64,000 bases of DNA from the NCBI GenBank assembly GCA_016713275.1, contig JADJPL010000028.1, positions 124,001-188,000 on the forward strand, given 5' to 3'. The notes beneath the pieces were generated by a model that ran no database searches, was not told the DNA's origin, and worked only from the letters and a program-made list of their open reading frames with translations. The translations under genes and the position numbers were made by a program. This document shows positions 33,061 through 41,027 of this stretch, in pieces. Every line of letters starts with the position of its first letter. Positions within the stretch are counted from its first letter, which is position 1. The stretch is from Haliscomenobacter sp. (lineage in GTDB: Bacteria > Bacteroidota > Bacteroidia > Chitinophagales > Saprospiraceae).

Positions 33061-34266
33061 ATGGAACAACCCGTACCGACTTTGACTGCCAAAGCCGAAC
33101 AGTTCGTCGAGGCATTTTACCGGGATCAGATTGGAGAACAGTACCTCTATCACAATGTCCAACATGTGCGGGATGTGGTCGACGCTACGAGGCGTTTGGG
33201 ACAAATGCACCAGCTTCCCGCCCCGGACCTGGAACTGCTGGAGCTGGCTGCCTGGTTTCACGACACCGGATTTAACCAGGGCGCCGAAGGCCATGAAATG
33301 CGCAGCGCGGCGATCGCCCGTACCTACCTCGAAAGCGAAAAAGCCCCTGACGCCGCGATCCGAAAGGTCGAATCCCTTATTTTGGCTACGCAACGGTTTT
33401 TTGAGCCCGGCGATCTGATGGAGCAACTCATCCGCGATGCCGATTACAGCCATCTGGGAAGCGAGCTATACTGGGACCGTTGCAGCCGGGTCCGTCAGGA
33501 ACTGCTCATGACCCGCCGCAATTTTATGCCAGAAGAAGATTGGGTGCAATTTGAGCTGGATTTTATGCTGGGGCACCGCTTCCATACCGATGTAGCAATG
33601 CAACTGTTTGACGTTACGAAGCAGAAAAACATCAAACAGTTGCGCAAATACCAACAGCGTATCCAGCCTCAGGAAGGGGAATGGGAGGAGGAGGACAAGA
33701 AGAAGAAAAAAAAGAAAAAGAAAGACCTGGAGGTTAAAGAACTGAACCTGGGAAGGGGCGTGGAAACCATGTTTCGCACCACCTACCGTTCCCACACCAA
33801 CCTGAGCACCATCGCCGATAACAAGGCCAATATCATGCTCAGTATCAACGGGATCATCATTTCCATTGTCGTCTCCAGCCTGGTTCCCAAACTGGGCGCC
33901 GACCTCCGCCTGATTATCCCGACCTTCGTATTGCTTTCGGTTTGTCTGACTACCCTCGTTTTTGCAATCCTCGCTTCCCGCCCACAGGTAACCAAAGGCT
34001 CTTTCACCAAAGACGATATTATCAAGCGCAAGTCCAATCTCCTCTTTTTCGGTAACTTCTACGAAATGTCTGTTGAAGATTACCACTGGGGCGTTATGGA
34101 AATGATTAAGGACAGCGACTTTCTGTACAGCTCCATGACCCGCGATCTGTATTATCTGGGCGTCGTACTGGCAAAAAAATACCGCCTCTTGCGGATTAGC
34201 TATAATGTATTCATGTACGGCCTGATTATCGCCGTTCTGGCTTTCGGGATCGCTTTTGCCTTGTAA
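33061..34266 (+). CDS. HD domain fused to Pycsar effector-like membrane domain
   Basis: A 401-residue fusion. Residues 1-200 form an HD-type metal phosphohydrolase: His31 and His35 (HNVQH), the His67-Asp68 pair (WFHDTG), His78 and Asp126/128 (IRDAD). A lysine-rich linker follows near residues 215-230. Residues 245-401 match the PycTM effector type: a DNKANIML segment and transmembrane helices near 265-285, 290-315 and 380-400. In Pycsar defence, PycTM binds cyclic UMP/CMP and disrupts the membrane. No cyclase gene is near, so this may be a housekeeping or stand-alone signalling form. The ATG at 33061 is preferred over the in-frame upstream start at 33007, which lacks domain support. Confidence 0.8.
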   Translation: MEQPVPTLTAKAEQFVEAFYRDQIGEQYLYHNVQHVRDVVDATRRLGQMHQLPAPDLELLELAAWFHDTGFNQGAEGHEMRSAAIARTYLESEKAPDAAIRKVESLILATQRFFEPGDLMEQLIRDADYSHLGSELYWDRCSRVRQELLMTRRNFMPEEDWVQFELDFMLGHRFHTDVAMQLFDVTKQKNIKQLRKYQQRIQPQEGEWEEEDKKKKKKKKKDLEVKELNLGRGVETMFRTTYRSHTNLSTIADNKANIMLSINGIIISIVVSSLVPKLGADLRLIIPTFVLLSVCLTTLVFAILASRPQVTKGSFTKDDIIKRKSNLLFFGNFYEMSVEDYHWGVMEMIKDSDFLYSSMTRDLYYLGVVLAKKYRLLRISYNVFMYGLIIAVLAFGIAFAL

Positions 34267-34293
34267 TTACGAAAGAAAAGGAATTCGGTACGC

Positions 34294-34578
34294 TTACCTG
34301 CGTTTCGATGGCGTTCGCCTTTTAGCGGTCCGGTTGCAGCTGATGGCGCGCTGCTGATCCGATTTAAAGCGATTCACTTCGGAGATCCTTTTTCTTTCGT
34401 GTTTTGTTTCTCTCCCCTGAACGCGGGCTCTCCATTTTTTCCAACTCCGGGGGTGGATTTCCTGCCGAAGGAATCGAATCACCTCGGCTTCGGCTAAACC
34501 GAATTGCGCCGTAATGGCCTCGAAGGGCGTCCGGTCTTCCCACGCCATCTCAATGATGCGGTCTTTTTCTTCTGGCAT
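34294..34578 (-). CDS. TIGR03643/DUF2805 family protein
   Basis: A 94-residue basic protein with the family pattern D-R-I-I-E-M-A-W-E-D-R-T-P-F-E-A-I and F-G-L-x-E-A-E-V-I, followed by W-K-K-W-R-x-R-V-x-G-R-x-T-K-H. The first part looks like a helix-turn-helix; the tail is rich in Arg and Lys. The function of the family is unknown, with nucleic acid binding likely. It is convergent with the HD-PycTM gene (27 bases apart) and divergent from ferritin. Confidence 0.8.
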   Translation of the reverse strand: MPEEKDRIIEMAWEDRTPFEAITAQFGLAEAEVIRFLRQEIHPRSWKKWRARVQGRETKHERKRISEVNRFKSDQQRAISCNRTAKRRTPSKRR

Positions 34579-34700
34579 GAATTCGCGCAGGCGGCATTTT
34601 TTTTTTCATCAACCGGTAAACTGCTTACCCGCCCTTTGGTTTATGAGAAGAATACATTAATTCTTACTTTGCCTAAAGGAAACTAAAAAAACGAACAGAT

Positions 34701-35225
34701 ATGATCTCGAAAAAAATGGAAAGCGCCCTCAATGAGCAGATAGGGCTTGAAGGATACGCCTCCTTTTTGTACTTGTCGATGGCTTCCTGGTGCGAACGCG
34801 AAGGATTGGAAGGATGCGCCCGCTTTCTGTACCGGCAATCGGATGAGGAGCGCATGCACATGCTTCGGATCTTCCGCTACATCAACGAAGTAGACGGCCA
34901 TGCTGTCTCTCCTTCGATTGCCCAACCCGCTCTGGAGTTCGACTCCGTCCAGGCCCTTTTCAAACAAGTCTACGAACACGAACAGAAAGTCACCCGGGCA
35001 ATCAATACCCTGGTGGCCCTGAGCTATGAAGAGAAAGACCATACGACCCTGAGCTTCCTGCAGTGGTACGTCAACGAACAGCGCGAAGAAGAGGCCCTCA
35101 TGCGCGGCATCCTCGACCGCATCCGCCTCATCGGCGACGGCCCCCGCAGCCTATACTACATCGATAAAGAAGTAGACCAGATCAACCAGCAAACCACCGC
35201 TGGGGAAGGAGGGGAAACAGCGTAG
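34701..35225 (+). CDS. ftnA: Ferritin, non-heme type
   Basis: An iron-storage protein of 174 residues that forms 24-subunit shells and oxidises Fe(II). Ferroxidase residues are visible: an early Glu in the first helix (LNEQIGLEGYASFLYLS), the E-x-x-H of SDEERMHML, the Glu of YEHEQKV, and Q/E in FLQWYVNEQREEE. Length and order fit bacterial FtnA. A TTTG (34635) and a TTACTTTG (34664) could form a promoter, but their spacing is longer than usual. It stands alone between a divergent gene and a repeat-containing gap. Confidence 0.92.
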   Translation: MISKKMESALNEQIGLEGYASFLYLSMASWCEREGLEGCARFLYRQSDEERMHMLRIFRYINEVDGHAVSPSIAQPALEFDSVQALFKQVYEHEQKVTRAINTLVALSYEEKDHTTLSFLQWYVNEQREEEALMRGILDRIRLIGDGPRSLYYIDKEVDQINQQTTAGEGGETA

Positions 35226-35242
35226 AGGGAGCAGGGAAAAGG

Positions 35243-35310
35243 GAAAAGGGAGCAGGGAGTCCACTACATCCTCTACATCCCCTACATCCTCTACCCCTTG
35301 CTCCCTTTTC
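35243..35310. repeat. Inverted repeat enclosing a word-like tandem repeat
   Basis: GAAAAGGGAGCA (35243-35254) and its exact inverse (35299-35310) form a 12-bp stem. The 44-base loop contains four tandem units of the type TACATCCYC. It follows the ferritin stop and could end its transcript. Confidence 0.6.
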
Positions 35311-35323
35311 AACAACCTTAACC

Positions 35324-35693
35324 ATGGATATTCTGGACTATTTCGACGAACTGGCACGCCACAACGCCCGAACGGCAGTAGTGCAGAACTTCTATTTCGA
35401 TTTTGAAGCCCAGGTAGCTGCGGCCCGCCTCAGGGATGCGGGCATCCCCTGTTATGTGTCCAATGCCATCAGCGCGACGCAACTGCCTTCGGCCTCGCCA
35501 AGCATCGGGTTGCATGTGCTGGAAGAAGACCTGGCCCGGGCCAAAGGCTATTCTGGCTGATGGGCAAGGCCCTGCCAATAGTGCAGGACAAACGGAGGAC
35601 GCAAAAAGCCAGAACCCCGGCCTTTGGTGGCTCGGGATTCTGGCTTTGGCGATTCTCCTGGCTTTTCTGTTAAGCCAGGTGCGGCTAGGCTAA
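35324..35693 (+). CDS. DUF2007-like protein with C-terminal membrane anchor (frameshifted near 35551)
   Basis: The first 76 residues resemble DUF2007-type signal-transducing domains: an aromatic FDFEAQVAAARLRDAGIPCYV strand-helix-strand segment and a terminal LHVLEEDLARAK. One extra G near 35551 breaks the frame; without it the protein continues AILADGQ... and ends in a transmembrane segment (LGILALAILLAFLLSQV), 122 residues in total. Function unknown. The frameshift is probably a sequencing error. Confidence 0.65.
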
Positions 35694-35706
35694 CGATAAT
35701 AGGGTT

Positions 35707-37792
35707 TCACTGGATGACGATATATCCGCTATACACTTTCCCATCTTGCTGAATAGATAGGAAATAAGTTCCTTTTGGCTGCTTACTTAAGTCATAGTCT
35801 TTTTTAAACAAACCTGATGAGTCTCTGTATTGGTTACGCTCAATCTCCTGTCCATATTGATTAAATAGGATAACGTAGGTTTTTTCCCCTGGAGTTGAAA
35901 TCGAAGCTCAAAATGGCCGTCGTTGGGATTCGGACTAAGGTAAAATTTCTTCAAATCGGTTAGCGGCAGATTAATTTCTGGTCCAACTGCGGAGGAAGGG
36001 TTGGCAGGATTTGAACCAGTTTGAGTAGTAGCTGCAGTTATTTTAAACTTTACCGGCAAGCGAAGGGCTACACTTACCTGGCGGCCGCGCTGAACTCCCG
36101 GCATCCATTTGGGCATCAGGCCAACGACGCGGAGAGCTTCTTCGCCGCAGCCGGCGCCAACATCTTTCAAAATCTTGGCTTTCGTCACGGCTCCTGTTTT
36201 ATCGATAATAAACTCAACGACTACATTGCCTTCCACCCCATTTTCACGTGCGATGACGGGGTATCTCAGATTTTGGGCGATGAACTCAAAAAGCTTCCGG
36301 TCGGAGCATTTTTTCTTCTCCTCTGGGTCTGCGGCCGTTTCGCAGCCGCAAATACGGGCATTTCCTCAACGACCATAAAAATCTCGTTCGCATCGGAAGA
36401 GGTTTCAGGCGCCGGCGCCGGCTGTGGGGTAGGCGCCGCTTTCTCCTGACTCAACCGGAAGTTGATCGGGAGTTTCATTTCCACCTTAACCGGTTTACCC
36501 TGGTTGAAGCCGGGCGTCCAGCGGGTGGTTTCCACGACGCGGATCGCTTCGGTGCCGCATCCGCCGCCAATGTCTTTGACCACTTTCACATTAGTGGCAT
36601 TGCCGGCTTCATCGATGACAAAGCTGACGACCACCATGCCTTCGATTTTTTCCTGACGGGCGAGTTCCGGATAAACGAGGGTTTTGCCCAGATGTTTCAT
36701 CAACGCGTTCATGGCGCAGGCTTGCTTTTCCTTTTCGTCTGTGACGCCGATGCAATCGTCGCTGTAGAATTGGGGCATCACCTCGGCCGTTGGCAGGATG
36801 GTGTCCTTTTGTTCTTTTTTGGCGCCATAGCCAACAACGACAATGGAATTCAGTTGTTTCACCGGCGTGGAGTCGGAAGAAACGTAAGTTGCCGGGGTTT
36901 CCTGAGGCAAAGCAGGCGTCCGTTTGGCGAACCATGCGCCTGCCAGGAGGGGCAGCGGCAAAAGAAGGGCATAGCGGAGCAACGCCCCGGGCCGGGTTTG
37001 GTGTGTTGTCATCATTTTAATGCGTTTTTTTAATTGTGCGGGTGAGAAATTATGAACCAGCGGGAAGGTATTTCCCATCAACGCCTGCCGGATCAGCAGC
37101 CGGCCGTATCCTTTGCGGCTTCCCTGCCGGAGCGCGGCCTTGTCGGCGAGGTATTCGTGCACGTTTCGCAAGGCGATGCCATACATACGAGGTAATGGAT
37201 GGAACCACAACAGAGCGGAAACGGCTTCAACGATAAACAGATCCAAACTATGCCATTGCCGGATATGCGCGATCTCGTGCTCCAGGATCTGACGGCTTTC
37301 CGGTTCGCCGGCCTCCATTTGGGTGGGCCAGTAGAGCCATCGGAAAAAAGAGAAAGGCATGGCCGTTTTTTCGGTGTGTACCAGACAGAATTCCGGAAAA
37401 AACTCTTTTTGCCCCTGCTTCCTCCAGGCCCAGAGTTTCCACAGCGCCAGCCCCAGGCGAAATACAAACAGGATGGCGCCCAGCGCATAAATGACCCAGA
37501 GTACTTGCTGCCAAACCGGTGTCCGGGGCGCTGCCGCCTGGACGAGCGCCTGGATATGCTCCGGAGCGGCGCTCACCACGGGCAGCATATACACAGCGGG
37601 TGATTCGGGGTTGGTATAGAGCCAGGGCAACACATTGGTCCAGGGTAGCAGGGGAATGAACAGGCTGAGCACGAACGTACCCAGCAGGTAGAACCGGTTG
37701 AGCTGGAAAAAGGTCGTGTGCCGCAACAACGCCGCATAGCCTGCATAACTGATGCTCCAGCACAAGGTAATTTTGATCAGGTAAGCGATCAT
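35707..37792 (-). CDS. M56 BlaR1-like metallopeptidase with two TonB C-terminal domains and T9SS tail (two frameshifts)
   Basis: About 695 residues after restoring one base near 36350 and one near 35868. The N-terminal half has four membrane segments and the M56 zinc motif HEIAH (172-176) with Glu213 in VHEYLADK, as in BlaR1/MecR1 sensors that cleave their repressor. After the last membrane helix (272-288) comes a SIVVVGYG segment like the start of SusC plug domains, then two TonB C-terminal domains (YPELARQEKIEGMVVVSF; YPVIARENGVEGNVVVEF), then a T9SS type A-like domain (LSPNPNDGHF ... PKGTYFLSI). It lies 11 bases after blaI, so the two form one operon. The T9SS tail on an inner-membrane sensor is odd. 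Confidence 0.85.
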
Positions 37793-37803
37793 GACTGCCG
37801 GAT

Positions 37804-38190
37804 TTAGTTGGTGGAAGTGGGTTCGTCGTCTTCAAGCTGATCCATGAGCTCGGACAAGTCCTTCAAACTGAGATCGTTTTCCTGTACCAGGAAGGAAACC
37901 AGCCGGTTGGGCGATCCTTCAAAGTAATCCGTGATCATCTTTCTCAGCGTCTGCTTGCTGTAGTTTTCCCTGGTGACTAAAGGGAAGTACTCGTAGGTGC
38001 GCCCATAGGCCTTATGCCCCAGAAACCCCTTATCATCCAAGATGCGCACCATCGTGGAAATGGTGCTATGCGGCGGCTTGGGCGGACCGCTTTTTTCTTC
38101 AATCGCGTCCCGGATATTGGCTACCGTACAGGGCCCCAGATCCCAAATGATCTGCATAATCTCTTCTTCGGCGCGGGTAAGCGTTTTCAT
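37804..38190 (-). CDS. BlaI/MecI/CopY-family repressor
   Basis: A 128-residue winged-helix repressor: MKTLTRAEEEIMQIIWDLG start, a recognition helix segment STISTMVRILDDKGFL, and a dimerisation/cleavage tail containing NRLVSFLVQEN. In the family, the paired M56 protease cleaves the repressor near its middle and releases the operon. It is the first gene of the operon with the M56 gene. Two inverted repeats upstream (38235-38256, 38279-38292) are the likely operators, giving autoregulation. Confidence 0.92.
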   Translation of the reverse strand: MKTLTRAEEEIMQIIWDLGPCTVANIRDAIEEKSGPPKPPHSTISTMVRILDDKGFLGHKAYGRTYEYFPLVTRENYSKQTLRKMITDYFEGSPNRLVSFLVQENDLSLKDLSELMDQLEDDEPTSTN

Positions 38191-38234
38191 AGACTTATCT
38201 GTTCTATTCTTTAATTACGCGAACAGAACAAATG

Positions 38235-38256
38235 TATAACTAAATTCTTAGTTATA
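38235..38256. promoter_or_regulatory. BlaI-type operator 1
   Basis: TATAACTAA, four bases, then TTAGTTATA: perfect 9-bp arms. It contains the ACTAA/TTAGT half-sites also seen in the next repeat and lies 45 bases upstream of the repressor start. Confidence 0.65.
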
Positions 38257-38278
38257 AAATAGGTGATTTAATTTTTTG

Positions 38279-38292
38279 ACTAAAAATTTAGT
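38279..38292. promoter_or_regulatory. BlaI-type operator 2
   Basis: ACTAAA-AA-TTTAGT shares its half-sites with operator 1 and is 40 bp away centre to centre, about four helical turns, so two dimers would bind the same DNA face. Confidence 0.6.
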
Positions 38293-38328
38293 TAAAGAAT
38301 AAAAAGAGAGGTAAAGCTCGACTTATTG

Positions 38329-38574
38329 CTATAAATTTTCCTCAATCTGATCAAATACAGACGTGTTTTTGTCAAACGCGAAGGCCTCCTCGGCAGTCCA
38401 TAACCCGCAATAAGCGGAAAAATCGGTTCCTGTTTTAGGCGATTTTGCCAGACCCAGAGCGCGTCTCAATAAAACCTTGATCACTTTGTTTTGACTTAAT
38501 CCAGTTTGAAGGGCCATCTGTTCGATGGCTTTGGCTAAGTCCGGATCGAGGTCGTAAATGGTAAGGGATTTCAT
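38329..38574 (-). CDS. Orphan ribbon-helix-helix antitoxin (VapB/FitA-like)
   Basis: An 81-residue protein. The N-terminal MKSLTIYDLDPDLAKAI strand plus two helices is a ribbon-helix-helix DNA-binding fold; the tail with W-T-A-E-E-A and F-D...F-D-Q-I resembles the toxin-wrapping part of VapB antitoxins. A VapC PIN toxin gene would be expected right after its stop, but the next 138 bases hold only BlaI operators and then blaI. It is therefore an orphan or relict antitoxin. Confidence 0.7.
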   Translation of the reverse strand: MKSLTIYDLDPDLAKAIEQMALQTGLSQNKVIKVLLRRALGLAKSPKTGTDFSAYCGLWTAEEAFAFDKNTSVFDQIEENL

Positions 38575-38606
38575 ATCGAGCGTTTATATTCAGATAAACC
38601 AATAAA

Positions 38607-38640
38607 AAAAACCAAACGGTTCTAACTGGTTCGGTTTTTT
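38607..38640. terminator. Two-way terminator between vsr and the antitoxin
   Basis: AACCAAAC and GTTCGGTT form a stem (one G-U pair) flanked by an A-run on the left and a T-run on the right, so it can act in both directions; it most likely ends the HNH-vsr transcript. Confidence 0.6.
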
Positions 38641-38711
38641 CTGATAGTTAACATTCGAAGGTATGCCTGTGGTTAGAGGTGTGTTTCAAGATTGGGAATT
38701 GGCCGAATTTA

Positions 38712-39128
38712 TTATGAGCGGCGCATTAAAGCCGCTTCAATTTGGGAAACACAATCGGGTAAATTTTTAAGGATGTCTTTAGACCAGAAACGTAAGATCA
38801 ACCAGCCTTGCTGAAGTAGGGCGTAGTTCACTTCCCTGTCTCTGGCCATATTCCGTTCGATTTTAGGAACCCAATATCCCTGGTTAGAGGTGAGTTTTTG
38901 CTTTTTTATTTCCCAATCTTTACCATGCCAAAACTCCCCATCGCAGAAGACGGCCACTTTTTGGCGGGTAAAAACAATATCTGGCTTTCCAACAAGGGTG
39001 TGAAGATTTCGACGGTACCTATAGCCTTTATGCCAAAGAGCTTTTGCCAGCATTTCTTCCGGCTTGGTTCTTTTTGACCGGATAGCTTGCATATTTCGCC
39101 TTCTCTGGTCACTGGTTAGTGGATCCAT
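38712..39128 (-). CDS. vsr: Very short patch repair endonuclease (Vsr)
   Basis: A 138-residue mismatch endonuclease that nicks at T:G mismatches produced by deamination of 5-methylcytosine. The family signature is present: MDPLTSDQRRRNMQAIRSK start, GKPDIVF, the catalytic-region VFCDGEFWHGKDW, and ERNMARDREVN. It overlaps the upstream HNH gene by 20 bases, so they are co-translated. Vsr genes normally accompany a C5 cytosine methyltransferase; the start of one lies at 40590-40830 but is damaged. Confidence 0.93.
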   Translation of the reverse strand: MDPLTSDQRRRNMQAIRSKRTKPEEMLAKALWHKGYRYRRNLHTLVGKPDIVFTRQKVAVFCDGEFWHGKDWEIKKQKLTSNQGYWVPKIERNMARDREVNYALLQQGWLILRFWSKDILKNLPDCVSQIEAALMRRS

Positions 39129-39516
39129 TTGGAGGTGTTAAGCCGAGCATTGACTTGGCTTGGGAAGGGAATTTATTAATTAGCCAAGCCAAAGCTTTCA
39201 GTTGAGCGTCGGTTTTGGCCCGCCTGACTTGGATGAGCAATTGCATATGATCTGGCCTGGGGAGGGTTAAGTTGGAGGCGCCTTCATTGCATACCGAACA
39301 GATAGCGCGTAAATTGGATGGATCATCCGTTCCCCCTTGGGATTTATCTATGATATGGCCAATATGCAGCCGGGTTTTTCGCTGAGGTTCATATGGATGC
39401 GCCTCGCCGGCAACCGCTCCGCACATTTGGCATGTAAAGCCATTTCTATCCAGAACAAATGCCCTTGTTTCTTTAGAGATCGTCCGCTCAAAAGATGGAA
39501 TTGGCTTTGCATCCAT
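39109..39516 (-). CDS. HNH endonuclease of the methyltransferase-Vsr island
   Basis: A 135-residue HNH nuclease. Zinc-binding C-x-x-C (CQMC) and C-x-x-C (CSVC) pairs frame the core R-L-H-I-G-H-I-I-D-K-S-Q-G-G-T-D-D-P-S-N-L-R. This small HNH type is often found with C5 methyltransferases and Vsr. Only the ATG at 39516 gives the full family N-terminus (FERTISKETRAFVLDRNGF). The sequence just upstream is not the expected methyltransferase end but a degenerate copy of the lipoprotein gene at 41028, beginning within two bases of the start codon. Confidence 0.9.
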   Translation of the reverse strand: MDAKPIPSFERTISKETRAFVLDRNGFTCQMCGAVAGEAHPYEPQRKTRLHIGHIIDKSQGGTDDPSNLRAICSVCNEGASNLTLPRPDHMQLLIQVRRAKTDAQLKALAWLINKFPSQAKSMLGLTPPNGSTNQ

Positions 39517-39517
39517 T

Positions 39518-40590
39518 CGGAAAAAAGATTGATTTTTTCCGATTTGGCGGTCAATCGCCTCCGTTTTCCAATTTCACCTCCGCTTCCAGGTCCCAATTCG
39601 CGGAGTCTCAGTTGTGCAGCTTCACCCGTTCGGGTTGGACCTTGCCTTCTTGCCGCTATCCCAGACTCCTGGTTGCGGTCTTCGCCACCCGCAGGGTAAA
39701 GGCCTGGGGAGGAGAAGGAATTCCAGTTCCCGGTTTCTTCTCCTGCTTCGAGGCGCTGCTGGAGGTAGAGCTCTCGGCCAGCAGCAGTTCCGCAGGTAGG
39801 GATAGATGGTGTCGAGTCCGCTGAGTTTAAGCCGGATGTTGCCGTAGCTTTTCTCGGTTTCGGCTTTGATCTGAAATAGCAGAGCCGAGTCCAGATTGCG
39901 GTAAGAAGAGGTTCTGGAACCCAGGTAGGTTGCGTTCTTTGCGAACCGTGGCGCAGCCGGAGTTACGGGCGTCTGTGCTGTCGATATGGAATCGGGCGAT
40001 GTGGGGTCGGGGCGAATCCCGAAAAGACGCGCCATCGACGTTTCGAGCCGGCTTCTCCATCCGGAAGCATCAGGAACTCTTCTTCCAGGTGTTCCTGCCG
40101 GATCGGGTCGGGCCTGGGCGACACCTCCCCTCCTCACTGTTCTCTTTCCCGGAAAGCCAGCCCGTCGATGCGATGGTCCAGGTTGAGGTGTCCTGGCGTA
40201 GATCGTTCCGGGTCTTCCTACAGGAGCCAACCAGGAAGGTTTCTTTGGCGACAGCCTTTTTCGAACAGTTGAGGCGTAATCAATTTCTTTTGCCCGGACA
40301 AAAAATCCGGTTGGTTAAAGATTTTCCAGTCCGGCGGCGCTGAGAGTCGGCGCTTGGCCGAGAGTGGGCGTTCCCCAAAAGCCGGATTTGGGCCGTGCCG
40401 GTTGGTCCACGGCAATCAGGCTGTCCGGAAACCAGATTTTGTCGGCAGGTCGAACCGGTAATTGGAGTTACGTCGCGAGGGCAAAGCCTTTAAAACGCCC
40501 TCCCGGATATTTTTATCTGTAGTTTGGCCTCATTGTCGGTCTTGGCGAAGTACAGGGTCTTTGTTTTCGCACCACCAAGTCGCCGGGTTT
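39518..40590 (-). pseudogene. Error-rich copy of the Ig-like lipoprotein gene
   Basis: This stretch aligns over its whole length with 41004-42170, including part of that gene's terminator hairpin, but carries dozens of one- to few-base indels, mainly deletions, and scattered substitutions. No frame longer than about 200 codons survives. The copy ends near 40590 at a shared CATAGA and passes directly into methyltransferase sequence. The error density is far higher than elsewhere in the window. It could be a decaying duplication, but an unpolished long-read patch joined into the assembly is at least as likely. Confidence 0.75.
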
Positions 40591-40830
40591 ACATAGAAGG
40601 AGGGCACTGAACTCCTCCTGCAAGGTCTAGCTCCTTCGCCCTGTATGGTTTAGCCAAAAATAGTTTAACATCGGCATCAAAACGGTCCATTCCGGGCGGT
40701 TTAAGCGTAGGTCTGACAGGCGTCTTTATCAATTTCCACCAATACTTGATGGTGAAAACCGGCTGCTTCTAATCCCAGCGCCCTGCCCCCTGCGCTATGC
40801 GCATATTTCAATAGAAGTGAGTTGGCTCAT
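40590..40830 (-). pseudogene. 5' fragment of a C5 cytosine DNA methyltransferase
   Basis: Read with several indels corrected, the minus strand from the ATG at 40830 gives a methyltransferase start: SIEICAGAGG (motif I, SAM binding, one base disturbed), LGLEAAGFHHQVLVEIDKDA (motif II), C-Q-T...N-R-P-E-W, and finally L-D-L-A-G-G-V-Q-C-P-P-S, which matches motif IV with its catalytic Pro-Cys (normally GGVPCPPFS). The reading then runs into lipoprotein-copy sequence. Its partners HNH and Vsr lie beyond that copy in the same direction. The distance from this start to the HNH start (1.3 kb) equals a complete methyltransferase. Confidence 0.75.
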
Positions 40831-40956
40831 TAAAACAATTTATTTATTCACGCCTAATTTAAAAAAAATATTTTTAAAACTAGTTGCTTCGTGTATATTT
40901 TAGCGTATACCTCGTTTAAGAGGAAGGACAACTCGCTTTAAACGGCACGAGTTGTG

Positions 40957-41024
40957 CCAAATCGGAAAAAAGGATTGATTTTTCGGATTCAAATCGGAAA
41001 AATCAATCTTTTTTTCCGATTTGG
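40957..41024. terminator. Large two-way terminator hairpin after the lipoprotein gene
   Basis: Two long arms beginning CCAAATCGGAAAAAA and ending TTTTTTTCCGATTTGG pair over nearly 30 bases with a small loop. It lies just after the stop of the lipoprotein gene (minus strand). A shortened copy occurs near 39519-39546. The region 40831-40956 is AT-rich and holds the presumed methyltransferase promoter. Confidence 0.75.
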
Positions 41025-41027
41025 CGG

